Assembly: GCA_030641945.1 (NCBI GenBank)
Contig: DAOWLL010000036.1
Coordinates: forward strand, 1 to 9,577
Length of the DNA: 9,577 bases
Origin: Gammaproteobacteria bacterium
GTDB lineage: Bacteria; Pseudomonadota; Gammaproteobacteria; SZUA-229
Direction: 5' to 3'
In this document: piece by piece, positions 1-6,623 of the stretch
Position numbering within the stretch: position 1 is the stretch's first letter
How the letters are laid out: each line of letters opens with the position of its first letter
Notes under the pieces: generated by a model
Told to the model about the DNA's origin: nothing
The model's input: only the letters and a program-made list of their open reading frames with translations
Databases searched by the model: none
Made by a program: the position numbers and the translations under genes

Positions 1-260
1 CTGAACATGGAGCCGTCAATTGGCGTTTTATGATATTTCTTCAGCTGGTCTTTATTAATACCAAAGCTGGAGACGATTTCCATCCAGCCATCATCAGTGA
101 GCAGACGGACCAGGCTGGCTTCCACGCCGATGTTCCTGGTAAATACGTCTATAAAATCCGACAATAATTCATGGCGAGTTCGAGCGGCATTGATCGTGTT
201 GCTGACTTTATACAGCGTTTCCAGTGAATCGATACTCCAGTTTGTGTCAATACTGTCCAC
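1..260 (-). CDS. GAF-like sensor/signalling protein, partial (3' end beyond the left edge)
   Basis: An open frame runs from about 353 leftwards off the window without a stop. The conventional start I chose is the GTG at 258-260; there is no in-frame ATG before it and no clear Shine-Dalgarno. A CTG at 324-326, overlapping the dsrR stop, is a less likely start. The 86 visible residues read like the beginning of a GAF domain: an amphipathic helix (LETLYKVSNTINAARTRHEL, residues 13-32), then a strand pair with VRLLTDDGWMEIVSSFG (51-67). This pattern is common in NarX-type kinases and other GAF regulators. No membrane segment or signal peptide precedes it, so the visible part looks cytoplasmic. 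It follows dsrR in the same direction and may belong to the same transcript. In A. vinosum the gene at this place is dsrS, but I cannot show that this is an orthologue. The output domain, and so the actual function, lies outside the window. Confidence 0.6.
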   Translation of the reverse strand, partial: MDSIDTNWSIDSLETLYKVSNTINAARTRHELLSDFIDVFTRNIGVEASLVRLLTDDGWMEIVSSFGINKDQLKKYHKTPIDGSMF

Positions 261-322
261 GTAGAATGGCTGATGATCTGGATTATGAAACCTGGTTTTG
301 GCTGTGAGCGGAAGTCCGCTTA

Positions 323-637
323 TCAGTCTTCCTGGGGAGGTGTGTAGCCCGGATCATTCGGGTTCATGAAAATGAACTGGTGTTTGCCGGGTTCGAGCTC
401 AACGAAATCAAGTACAGTGTTATTGAGTAATTCTGCGCTGACAGGGGACACAACGATTTCAACGTCTTCCGAAGTGATTGAGATATCATCTTCTTTGCTG
501 TCATCGAAGCCCATGCCATAGTGGATGCTGTTATCGTCATTTTTGCTTGCAGCAATACGTAAAGGCATGCCTTCGGACTTGCCTTGCCTGGCGGATAACT
601 TTATCTGTTTGGCAGCTTCTTCAGTTACTGTAATCAT
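323..637 (-). CDS. dsrR: DsrR, cysteine-free IscA-like (A-type scaffold fold) protein
   Basis: This 104-residue protein has the length and layout of the IscA/HesB A-type iron-sulfur carrier family: an N-terminal ITVTEEAAKQIK helix start, a central LRIAASKNDD strand region, and a C-terminal FIFMNPNDPG where IscA proteins have a similar strand followed by the CGCG motif. It contains no cysteine at all, so it cannot bind a cluster in the IscA way. That absence is also the known hallmark of DsrR in A. vinosum, where DsrR is reported to influence dsr expression after transcription rather than to build clusters. The ATG (635-637) overlaps the dsrN stop in an ATGA arrangement, and only a poor A-rich ribosome site precedes it, so translation is probably coupled to dsrN. 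Identity rests on both fold pattern and position. Confidence 0.9.
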   Translation of the reverse strand: MITVTEEAAKQIKLSARQGKSEGMPLRIAASKNDDNSIHYGMGFDDSKEDDISITSEDVEIVVSPVSAELLNNTVLDFVELEPGKHQFIFMNPNDPGYTPPQED

Positions 638-2022
638 GATCTATTTTTTCTGCTAGAAAGTTTGCACTGACGTACGAAGTCCACGAAACGTACAACCCAG
701 TCATTGTTTCTGGTATTACGCTGGTGTGTGTAACAGGCGAGCATATTATTGCGAATATAGCCGTCATGCTCGCCGTCGATACCGCTACCGCGCAAAACCT
801 GAAATGCGAATCTAGCACTTTTTGGCAGATTTAGAAATCGTGAATAGTGAAATTCGTGCGCAGCTATGGTTTGTCCGCTGGTCGCGGGCCATATTCCATC
901 AGCTGTTTCGCGCAGTTGCACATAGCCGCGTCCCTGGGGCTTTAATTCCATTACAATGTCAGCGGGTATTGCGCCAACCATTTCGTGCTTTTCCTGATGC
1001 CACTCGATTGAGCGTGCAAGGTACATCAGGCCGCCGCATTCCGCGTATACGGGCAAACCATTGTCTATCGCCTGTGCCAGTTGCAGCCGGAAAGTTTTGT
1101 TGTTTTCAAGAGCGCTCATGTGTGTTTCGGGAAATCCGCCGCCAATGAAGAGGCCGTCCAGCCGGGGCAGGGCAGTATCTACCAGGTTGTCAATGCGTAT
1201 CAAATTGGCGCCGGCCTTGATGAAAGCGTTCAGATCATCCGGGTAATAGAAGCCAAACGCAGCATTTTCGATGATGCCAATGTTGACATCGGCCTGTTTG
1301 GCAGCGACTTCCTCAACGAGTGTTGTCTGGCTCTCAGGCGCGCTGTCGCGGGCAATTTTCAGCAATGCATCAAGGTCGACCTGGTGTTCAATGGCAGTTC
1401 TCAGGGCCTTGATTTTATTCAGGCAGGATGTGTCCTCGTGACTGGGTACAAGGCCCAGGTGGCGTTCTTCGATGTCTAGCTGCGGGTCGTGGTGAACGGC
1501 ACCGATAACATGAACGTCAGTGTAATGTTCAATGACCTTGCGCAGCTTATCCTCATGCCTGTAACCACCAAGATTGTTGAGGATGACGCCCTTTATATTG
1601 ATGTCCCTGTCAAAAGCCTGGTAGCCGAGAATCAGCGGTGCGACGCCGCGTGTCATGCCGCGGGCGTCCAGTACGAGTACAACCGGAGTGTCCAGTAACT
1701 TGGCTAAAGCGGCATTGCTGTTGCTGCCTTCAAGGTCTAGACCGTCATAAAGGCCTTTGTTGCCTTCAATAATCGAAATGTCGGCAGCAGTGGAATATCT
1801 ATGAAAGAGCTCAACGATTTCATCACGCTCCATGGTGTAGAAATCGAGGTTATAACAGCTGTTTCCAGCTGCCCTGGCCAGCCAGTGTGGATCGATGTAA
1901 TCCGGGCCCTTCTTGTAGGGCTGCACAGATAAGCCACGTGCATGCAGGGCGGCGCAGAGACCGATGGTTATGGATGTTTTACCGGAAGATTTACGTGCGG
2001 CGGATATAAATACGCGAGACAC
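634..2022 (-). CDS. dsrN: DsrN, glutamine-dependent siroheme amidase (CbiA/CobB family)
   Basis: At 462 residues this has the usual length and two-domain build of cobyrinic acid a,c-diamide synthases. The N-terminal ATP-binding domain shows a P-loop-like AARKSSGKTS (residues 8-17), then KKGPDYIDPHW (37-47) and EGNKGLYDGLD (86-96). The C-terminal class I glutamine amidotransferase domain has a GGGFPE strand (294-299), the nucleophile Cys329 in YAECGG, HEFHYS (389-394) and a late His433 in CYTHQ. In dsr clusters this enzyme is thought to amidate siroheme to the siro(heme)amide found in DsrAB. It acts in the cytoplasm. The start is GTG at 2020-2022, chosen because it puts the P-loop at the expected distance from the N terminus; upstream in frame there is no ATG before a stop. 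No Shine-Dalgarno is visible, and a hairpin sits just upstream. The 3' end overlaps dsrR by four bases. Confidence 0.93.
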   Translation of the reverse strand: MSRVFISAARKSSGKTSITIGLCAALHARGLSVQPYKKGPDYIDPHWLARAAGNSCYNLDFYTMERDEIVELFHRYSTAADISIIEGNKGLYDGLDLEGSNSNAALAKLLDTPVVLVLDARGMTRGVAPLILGYQAFDRDINIKGVILNNLGGYRHEDKLRKVIEHYTDVHVIGAVHHDPQLDIEERHLGLVPSHEDTSCLNKIKALRTAIEHQVDLDALLKIARDSAPESQTTLVEEVAAKQADVNIGIIENAAFGFYYPDDLNAFIKAGANLIRIDNLVDTALPRLDGLFIGGGFPETHMSALENNKTFRLQLAQAIDNGLPVYAECGGLMYLARSIEWHQEKHEMVGAIPADIVMELKPQGRGYVQLRETADGIWPATSGQTIAAHEFHYSRFLNLPKSARFAFQVLRGSGIDGEHDGYIRNNMLACYTHQRNTRNNDWVVRFVDFVRQCKLSSRKNRS

Positions 2023-2024
2023 GG

Positions 2025-2044
2025 GATTGTTTCGAAAAACAATC
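2025..2044 (-). promoter_or_regulatory. UUCG-loop hairpin directly upstream of the dsrN start
   Basis: Read on the transcribed strand this is GATTGTTT-TTCG-AAACAATC, a perfect 8-bp stem with a four-base UUCG loop. Only two bases separate it from the dsrN GTG, so it occupies the place where a Shine-Dalgarno would normally be. It could limit ribosome entry at dsrN or mark an RNA processing site. The stem is mostly A-U and the closing pair is U-A, not the extra-stable C-G, so stability is modest. The structure is seen; the role is inferred. Confidence 0.5.
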
Positions 2045-2145
2045 AGTGAACAACGAACAGTGAATAGTGAACAGAGATAATAATCACGCGTTTGATGCAG
2101 AATTCATGTAATTCATCATCAACTATTAACTGTTAACTATTCACT
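2045..2145. repeat. Two inverted blocks of degenerate heptamer repeats between dsrP and dsrN
   Basis: The block at 2045-2079 reads on the plus strand as AGTGAAC, AACGAAC, AGTGAAT, AGTGAAC and a degenerate fifth unit. The block at 2111-2145 reads on the minus strand as AGTGAAT, AGTTAAC, AGTTAAT, AGTTGAT, GATGAAT. Each is five heptamers (35 bases), and 31 bases separate them. Because they face each other, 2058-2074 and 2130-2146 pair over 17 positions with one mismatch, so the transcript could fold into a long hairpin. The right block includes the dsrP stop codon and encodes its last residues. With dsrN's hairpin, this accounts for the whole dsrP-dsrN gap. Confidence 0.8.
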
Positions 2146-3332
2146 GACTCCTTGTCCGCCAGGCTGGTAGGCAGGAACGGCAGTACCTTGATGACAAATG
2201 CAACGATAACCAGTGAAATCGCTATGCCGCCAAGTCCCAGCGCTATTTCGTACATGCTGGGTGTGTAGTCACTCACTACGCCATCGAAGAATGGGCTGCT
2301 GACTTCATAGCCCGGGAAAATTTCCATCGGGTAGGCCTGGCCGCCAATGATGATGGTGTACATTGTGCTCAGGCCACCGATTGTGATCAGTGTGCAAATC
2401 ACGGCCAGTGTTTTACGGCAGTTTCTGACGCCTGGTGCATAGATTAATGCCAGTGGTACAAGACCGCCGAGAATAATCTGGCCTATCCAGAAAACCTTGG
2501 TGAACTGGCCGCCTTCCATGAGGATGAATTTTTCAACACCATGGTGCTCAGTGATATACAGGTTGGTCAAATGGTATACGATGACGAAATACAGTACCGA
2601 GGCAACAAATACACCCAGCAGGTTACGCAGGCGTGATACAACCTCGTCGCCGAGTTCGCGTCCAGTCCAGTTATAGGAAGCCATTAATACCAGAAGGAAA
2701 ATTGCGAGACCGAAAGAAAACGACATAATGATAAACATTGGTGCCATCAAGGCAGCGTCGTACGCAGACCGTGCAACCAGGAAACCGAAGATTGAACCGG
2801 TACCTGTGGTGAGTGTCAGGCGCCAGATGAAGGCTGCAAAACCTGCCTGTTTTTTGAACTTGTACATACTGTGGTCCATCATGAACCAGATATAAACGCC
2901 GACAATTGCAAAGAATCCGGTATAGAGAATGATGTTCCAGGCAAAGATTGACTTGAAGTTGTAGTAGGTCATCGCAACGATGAGCCGGTCCGGACGCCCG
3001 AGATCAAGCAGGAGTACGACGAGCCCGCCGGCGAGCAGGGCAATAGCCAGCAAACCGGATAATCGTGCGAGCGGTTCGTAATCTTCTTTTTTGAAGACCG
3101 ATGCAATTGAGGCAACATTTAATGCGCCGGAAGCTGCAACGATGAGAAACACAGCAAATACATGCGGTACTCCCCATACGATCTGGTTGGTCATGCCGGT
3201 TACGTAGTGGCCATTATGTTCCATATACCAGACAGCTAGCAGACCAATCAGTATTACCAGGCCAAGGCCTGCAAGTAAGCTGTAGTAGGCCAGGCTGTTG
3301 CCTTTGATTGCAGTGTATTCAATCTTTTTCAT
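2133..3332 (-). CDS. dsrP: DsrP, NrfD/PsrC-family quinone-interacting membrane subunit
   Basis: This 399-residue, very hydrophobic protein shows about ten membrane spans, roughly at residues 17-36, 52-79, 91-111, 131-150, 166-189, 194-216, 236-260, 281-299, 306-330 and 361-384. The LDLGRPDR loop (109-116) is typical of NrfD/PsrC-like subunits, which exchange electrons with the quinone pool and bind no heme of their own. In the DsrMKJOP complex it is the membrane partner of the periplasmic ferredoxin DsrO, whose gene ends only 21 bases upstream. The start ATG (3330-3332) has just a weak GAGA-type ribosome site. The extreme C terminus (SVNS) and the TAA are written in the heptamer repeat that fills the following gap, so the tail may have been shaped by repeat insertion. 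Confidence 0.94.
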   Translation of the reverse strand: MKKIEYTAIKGNSLAYYSLLAGLGLVILIGLLAVWYMEHNGHYVTGMTNQIVWGVPHVFAVFLIVAASGALNVASIASVFKKEDYEPLARLSGLLAIALLAGGLVVLLLDLGRPDRLIVAMTYYNFKSIFAWNIILYTGFFAIVGVYIWFMMDHSMYKFKKQAGFAAFIWRLTLTTGTGSIFGFLVARSAYDAALMAPMFIIMSFSFGLAIFLLVLMASYNWTGRELGDEVVSRLRNLLGVFVASVLYFVIVYHLTNLYITEHHGVEKFILMEGGQFTKVFWIGQIILGGLVPLALIYAPGVRNCRKTLAVICTLITIGGLSTMYTIIIGGQAYPMEIFPGYEVSSPFFDGVVSDYTPSMYEIALGLGGIAISLVIVAFVIKVLPFLPTSLADKESVNS

Positions 3333-3353
3333 TTTGAAACGTCTCTGAGTCTC

Positions 3354-4091
3354 TTATAAGCCCTGGTAGCGGACAGCTGTATTCAGCTGCAGATCCGCAC
3401 GGATCTGTTTGCCACCATGTTTTTCCAGTTCTTTTGAAATCGTGCTGTTCGGATCATTAAGATCACCAAACATCATGGCATCATGTTTGCCCTTGCCGCA
3501 CGCCTCAACACAGGCGGGGATCTGGTCCTTGTCCACGCGGTGCACACACATCGTGCATGATTCAACAGTGCCTTTACCGCGGGGTGCACTTAATGTCTGG
3601 TTCTTTACTTCTTCATGCACAAACGAACGCGCCTTGAAGGGGCAGGCCATCATGCAATAGCGGCAGCCGATACAGATGTGCTTGTCGACGAGTGCGATGC
3701 CGTCTTTGCGTTTGAATGATGCGCCGGTAGGGCAGACATCGACGCAAGGCGCAGTTTCACAATGTTGACACATCAGAGGCAATGACAGTTCGTGGCCGGT
3801 CATTTTGTCGCGCAGTGTAACTTTGCGAATGTACTGGGTATCTGATTTGGGACGATCATTGCCAACAAGACCATGCTCAGTGTTGCAGGCGTCGATACAA
3901 TCGGTGCAGCCTTGCTCGCAGTTGTTAGTGTTAATCAGCATGCCCCAGCGTACTGAGTCTGAAACAGCCTGGTCATCGGGTTTTGCATTGGCAACCTGGT
4001 GCAGCAGGATGCCTGGTGCTATTGTGATGGCGCCAACTACTGCAGATTTTTCCAGAAAGCTGCGTCTTGAGTGGTTTACAGAATCGCTCAC
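3354..4091 (-). CDS. dsrO: DsrO, Tat-exported periplasmic ferredoxin with four [4Fe-4S] sites
   Basis: The 245-residue product begins with a Tat signal peptide: SRRSFLEK (residues 8-15), a hydrophobic stretch to about 31, and a likely cleavage after VANA (36). Sixteen cysteines form four cluster-binding groups: 58/62/65/69, 108/111/116/120, 140/143/146/150 and 179/182/194/198. This is the NrfC/HybA/DmsB-like plan. It is expected to pass electrons in the periplasm between the cytochrome DsrJ and the membrane subunit DsrP of the DsrMKJOP complex. The start is GTG (4089-4091), which overlaps the dsrJ stop as GTGA. A strong ribosome site nine bases upstream supports it, and it places the twin arginine correctly. 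Folding with its clusters before Tat export is expected from the family. Confidence 0.95.
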   Translation of the reverse strand: MSDSVNHSRRSFLEKSAVVGAITIAPGILLHQVANAKPDDQAVSDSVRWGMLINTNNCEQGCTDCIDACNTEHGLVGNDRPKSDTQYIRKVTLRDKMTGHELSLPLMCQHCETAPCVDVCPTGASFKRKDGIALVDKHICIGCRYCMMACPFKARSFVHEEVKNQTLSAPRGKGTVESCTMCVHRVDKDQIPACVEACGKGKHDAMMFGDLNDPNSTISKELEKHGGKQIRADLQLNTAVRYQGL

Positions 4092-4555
4092 TTCAACTCG
4101 CCTCCCATGTCTTCGTCTGCTGCCAGTGTTTGATGTAATTCATCCTGCAGTGAAGCTGATTTGCCACCGCGATCGATGAATTTCTGCGGCCGGTCTGCAT
4201 GGCATTCAAAACAATCAATGGTGACTGCGGCATATTCATGACAGCCGTTGCAAAAGTGGTCTTTAGTATCAACACCTGCGATGTTGCCATTTTCGTCCGG
4301 CTCAACGTGACAATTAATGCACTCTGCAAAGCTGTACTTTGATGTGCGTATGCCCTCGTGCATGGTTTCATCACGCTGATGCAGGATGAAATTCATGTGG
4401 TTTCTGCGCATGACATCTTCCGGCTCAACGCACTTGACGCCTTCGCCTTCGGGTTCATGGATGGTGGGCAGGGGAGTCTCTGCTGATCCCGTTACCGGGA
4501 ACAGCAGTGCTAAACCAGCCAGTAAAAATGTGATTCGCAGAAAGCGGTTTGTCAT
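4088..4555 (-). CDS. dsrJ: DsrJ, periplasmic triheme cytochrome c
   Basis: The 155-residue product has an N-terminal signal sequence (MTNRFLRITF, then a hydrophobic core) with a possible cleavage after GSA (residue 24). It carries three CxxCH heme c sites: CINCH (79-83), CNGCH (102-106) and CFECH (115-119). Cys42, in VKCVEPEDV, corresponds by position to the unusual cysteine heme ligand known from A. vinosum DsrJ. The protein faces the periplasm in the DsrMKJOP complex and is proposed to take part in sulfur-substrate redox chemistry there. A longer frame opens at 4630, but it would overlap dsrL and put 25 extra residues ahead of the signal peptide. The ATG at 4553-4555, with AAGG eight bases upstream, is therefore preferred. 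The stop overlaps the dsrO start. Confidence 0.94.
   Translation of the reverse strand: MTNRFLRITFLLAGLALLFPVTGSAETPLPTIHEPEGEGVKCVEPEDVMRRNHMNFILHQRDETMHEGIRTSKYSFAECINCHVEPDENGNIAGVDTKDHFCNGCHEYAAVTIDCFECHADRPQKFIDRGGKSASLQDELHQTLAADEDMGGELK
4101..4106 (-). promoter_or_regulatory. Strong Shine-Dalgarno for dsrO (GGGAGG)
   Basis: GGGAGG lies nine bases before the GTG start of dsrO, inside the last codons of dsrJ. It supports the GTG start and suggests that dsrO has its own efficient initiation besides coupling to dsrJ. Confidence 0.7.
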
Positions 4556-4563
4556 GATTTCAA

Positions 4564-4567
4564 CCTT
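4564..4567 (-). promoter_or_regulatory. Ribosome binding site deciding the dsrJ start
   Basis: AAGG stands eight bases before the ATG at 4555, within the 32-base dsrL-dsrJ gap. With the signal peptide starting exactly at that ATG, it argues against the longer reading from 4630. Confidence 0.55.
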
Positions 4568-4587
4568 GTTAGTGTTCGATACAGCGC

Positions 4588-6570
4588 TTAGGCGACACCC
4601 AGTGCCATGTCGATGTAGCCAGTCGGGCATACATCAGAACATATGTGGCAGCCGATGCACTTGCTGTAGTCAGTATCAACATAGCGTCCTAAGGTTTGCT
4701 GATCTTTCTTCACGCGGAAGACAGCATCCTGTGGGCAGAAAATAACGCAGTTATCACACTCGAAGCACATGCCGCAGCTCATGCAGCGGTCGGCTTCTGC
4801 AACGGCCTGCTCTTCTGCCAGGTTATGCTGGCGCTCTGCAAAGTGACCAAGCACTTCATCAGAAGATGGCACATCGGTATCACGGTGATTACGATCTGTG
4901 TATTCAAAGTGAGCGAGGAACATGTGTTCTGTGCTGATGATTTCCTGCATGGAGCGGTCTTCATAGTTATGAATCGCATAGGCCTGATGATCAGTTCCAC
5001 GCTGGTCGTCGTCCAGGTAGTCATTAGCGCTGTAGCTGTCAACAGCAAGACCTGCTTCAGTCAGCTTTTCCTGAAGGTTGAAGTGGTGTACGTCAACTTT
5101 AGGGCGTTTCTGGATTGCAACATCCTTCAGATGATTATCGATTGTTTCAGAAACAATGTAGGCCTGACCAATCGCTGTTGTCAGCAGGTGGGGACGAACG
5201 ATGTCGCCGCATACAAAGTGGTTGTCTTTACCGGGTACGCGGTAGACATTATCTGAATCGATCAGGTTGCGGCCGTTGTCAAAATCTTCAATACCCGTAA
5301 GGTCGCCACTCTGACCAATTGCCGCAACGATCACGTCGGCTTCAACGGTATATTCCTTGCCGCCTTCGATTGCAACCGGAGCGTTGTTTTCCCATTTGCA
5401 ATCAACGAACCTCATGCCGGTAGCGCGTCCTTCAGCATTGCGAAGGATTTCAACCGGCATCACTTCGTTCATGATGGTAACGCCTTCAATGGTTGCGTCT
5501 TCAACCTCGTGCGGTGCTGCTGTCATCTCTTCTTTCTTGAACAGCGCAGTCAGCGTTACGTTTGTGCAAGGGACGTTGGTTGATGCGTCGTGATCAGCGT
5601 GGCTTGCTTCACCATTAACAACGGCTTCCGGCAGGTCGCTGTAACCTTCAATGGTGCCGATGCGGCGTGAAACTGAAACAACGTCGATAGAGGTATCACC
5701 ACCACCGATACACAGTACACGCGGTGCGGTGTATTTCATTTCGCCCATGTTGAACTGCTCGAGGAACTTGACAGCAGAAACACAGTTCGGTGTTTCGCTC
5801 CAGCCTTCAACTGGAAGGTCGCGGCCTGTCCAGCAGCCAATGGCCCACAGGATTGCGTCGTATTCTTTTTCGAGTTCTTCAACGCTGACGTCTTTGCCTA
5901 CATGTGTATTCATGCGGGTTTCAATCTGACCCATGTCGAGAATACGCTGGCACTCGTTGTTGAGGAAGTCACGCGGAGTACGATAGCCAGGGATGCCGTA
6001 GCGCATCATGCCGCCGAGCTCATCGTGAGAATCAAAAATGGTTGAGGCGATACCCCTGCGGCGCAGCTGATAAGCCGCAGCCATACCGGCAGGGCCGCCA
6101 CCGATGATGGCAACTTTCTTGCCCGTCATCTCTGCGCTGTTGTCGAACTTGTAGCCTTCTGTGAATGCAGTATCACCAATGTACTGCTCAACTGAGTTAA
6201 TGCCGACAAAATCTTCGACATCGTTACGGTTACAGCCATCCTGACATGGGGCAGGGCACACGCGACCCATCATGGAAGGGAACGGGTTTGCATCTGTTGA
6301 GCGGCGGAATGCGTATTCCTGCATACTGACGCCTTCGGGTGGCCTCTCGATGCCGCGTACGATATCGAGATAACCGCGTATATCTTCACCTGAAGGACAG
6401 CTGCCCTGACAAGGCGGTGTACGGTGTACATAAGTAGGACACTTGTGAGAAGTATCTTCTTTAAAGATCATGTTGGACCAGCCGTGCCAGTCGTTCCAGT
6501 CCTCGTCGCCATCTTTGAATTTTCTGAAGGTTAACTTAGTGTTCTTCATGTCTTCACTGGAGGTTGCCAT
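4588..6570 (-). CDS. dsrL: DsrL, iron-sulfur flavoprotein NAD(P)H:acceptor oxidoreductase
   Basis: The 660-residue product resembles the glutamate synthase small subunit (GltD) with an added ferredoxin end. The N-terminal part has the cluster-binding cysteines 44, 54, 58 and 105, 109, 113. An FAD-binding GGGPAG follows at 157-162, then an NAD(P)H-binding GGGDTS at 289-294 followed by SRR (301-303). Closing flavin-domain motifs are AAIGQSGD (416-423) and VCGD (453-456). After a linker of roughly 110 residues, a C-terminal ferredoxin domain carries CMSCGMCFECDNCVIFCP (596-613) and CIGCHICSDVCP (638-649), enough for two [4Fe-4S] clusters. In oxidising dsr systems DsrL links reverse DsrAB to NAD(P)+ reduction in the cytoplasm; the SRR motif would suit a phosphate-bearing cofactor, but this is not decisive. 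AGGAGA lies six bases before the ATG. Its presence supports the sulfur-oxidising direction of the pathway, although related DsrL types also exist in some reducers. Confidence 0.95.
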   Translation of the reverse strand: MATSSEDMKNTKLTFRKFKDGDEDWNDWHGWSNMIFKEDTSHKCPTYVHRTPPCQGSCPSGEDIRGYLDIVRGIERPPEGVSMQEYAFRRSTDANPFPSMMGRVCPAPCQDGCNRNDVEDFVGINSVEQYIGDTAFTEGYKFDNSAEMTGKKVAIIGGGPAGMAAAYQLRRRGIASTIFDSHDELGGMMRYGIPGYRTPRDFLNNECQRILDMGQIETRMNTHVGKDVSVEELEKEYDAILWAIGCWTGRDLPVEGWSETPNCVSAVKFLEQFNMGEMKYTAPRVLCIGGGDTSIDVVSVSRRIGTIEGYSDLPEAVVNGEASHADHDASTNVPCTNVTLTALFKKEEMTAAPHEVEDATIEGVTIMNEVMPVEILRNAEGRATGMRFVDCKWENNAPVAIEGGKEYTVEADVIVAAIGQSGDLTGIEDFDNGRNLIDSDNVYRVPGKDNHFVCGDIVRPHLLTTAIGQAYIVSETIDNHLKDVAIQKRPKVDVHHFNLQEKLTEAGLAVDSYSANDYLDDDQRGTDHQAYAIHNYEDRSMQEIISTEHMFLAHFEYTDRNHRDTDVPSSDEVLGHFAERQHNLAEEQAVAEADRCMSCGMCFECDNCVIFCPQDAVFRVKKDQQTLGRYVDTDYSKCIGCHICSDVCPTGYIDMALGVA

Positions 6571-6591
6571 GCCAGTTCTCCTGTTGTAATA

Positions 6592-6601
6592 CCGTTAACG
6601 G
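6592..6601. other. 10-bp perfect palindrome in the dsrK-dsrL gap
   Basis: CCGTTAACGG is a perfect palindrome in the middle of the 53-base gap, upstream of the dsrL ribosome site. It could be a small protein-binding site or chance. Its two-base centre is too tight for a good RNA hairpin, and nothing else supports a function. Confidence 0.25.
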
Positions 6602-6623
6602 CTTGTATCATTAAAATTCGTTG

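Noticed and set aside
307..320. Inverted repeat AGCGGA/TCCGCT just after the dsrR stop, as a terminator
   Set aside because: Only a 5-bp stem with a 4-base loop is possible, no T run follows, and it lies inside the open frame of the next gene.
840..851. GTGAATAGTGAA inside dsrN, identical to 12 bases of the dsrP-dsrN repeat
   Set aside because: It encodes the family motif HEFHYS and stands alone without a heptamer series, so chance is the simpler reading.
822..1479. Plus-strand open frames opposite dsrN, and similar ones opposite dsrO, dsrL and dsrK
   Set aside because: They are antisense to well-conserved genes, have no recognisable motifs or ribosome sites, and look like codon-use shadows.
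2080..2110. Spacer between the heptamer blocks as a hidden small gene or operator
   Set aside because: At 31 bases it is too short to code anything, and it has no symmetry beyond short restriction-site-like palindromes.
4556..4630. Longer dsrJ reading starting at 4630
   Set aside because: It would overlap dsrL and place a polar stretch before a complete signal peptide; the ATG at 4555 has its own ribosome site.
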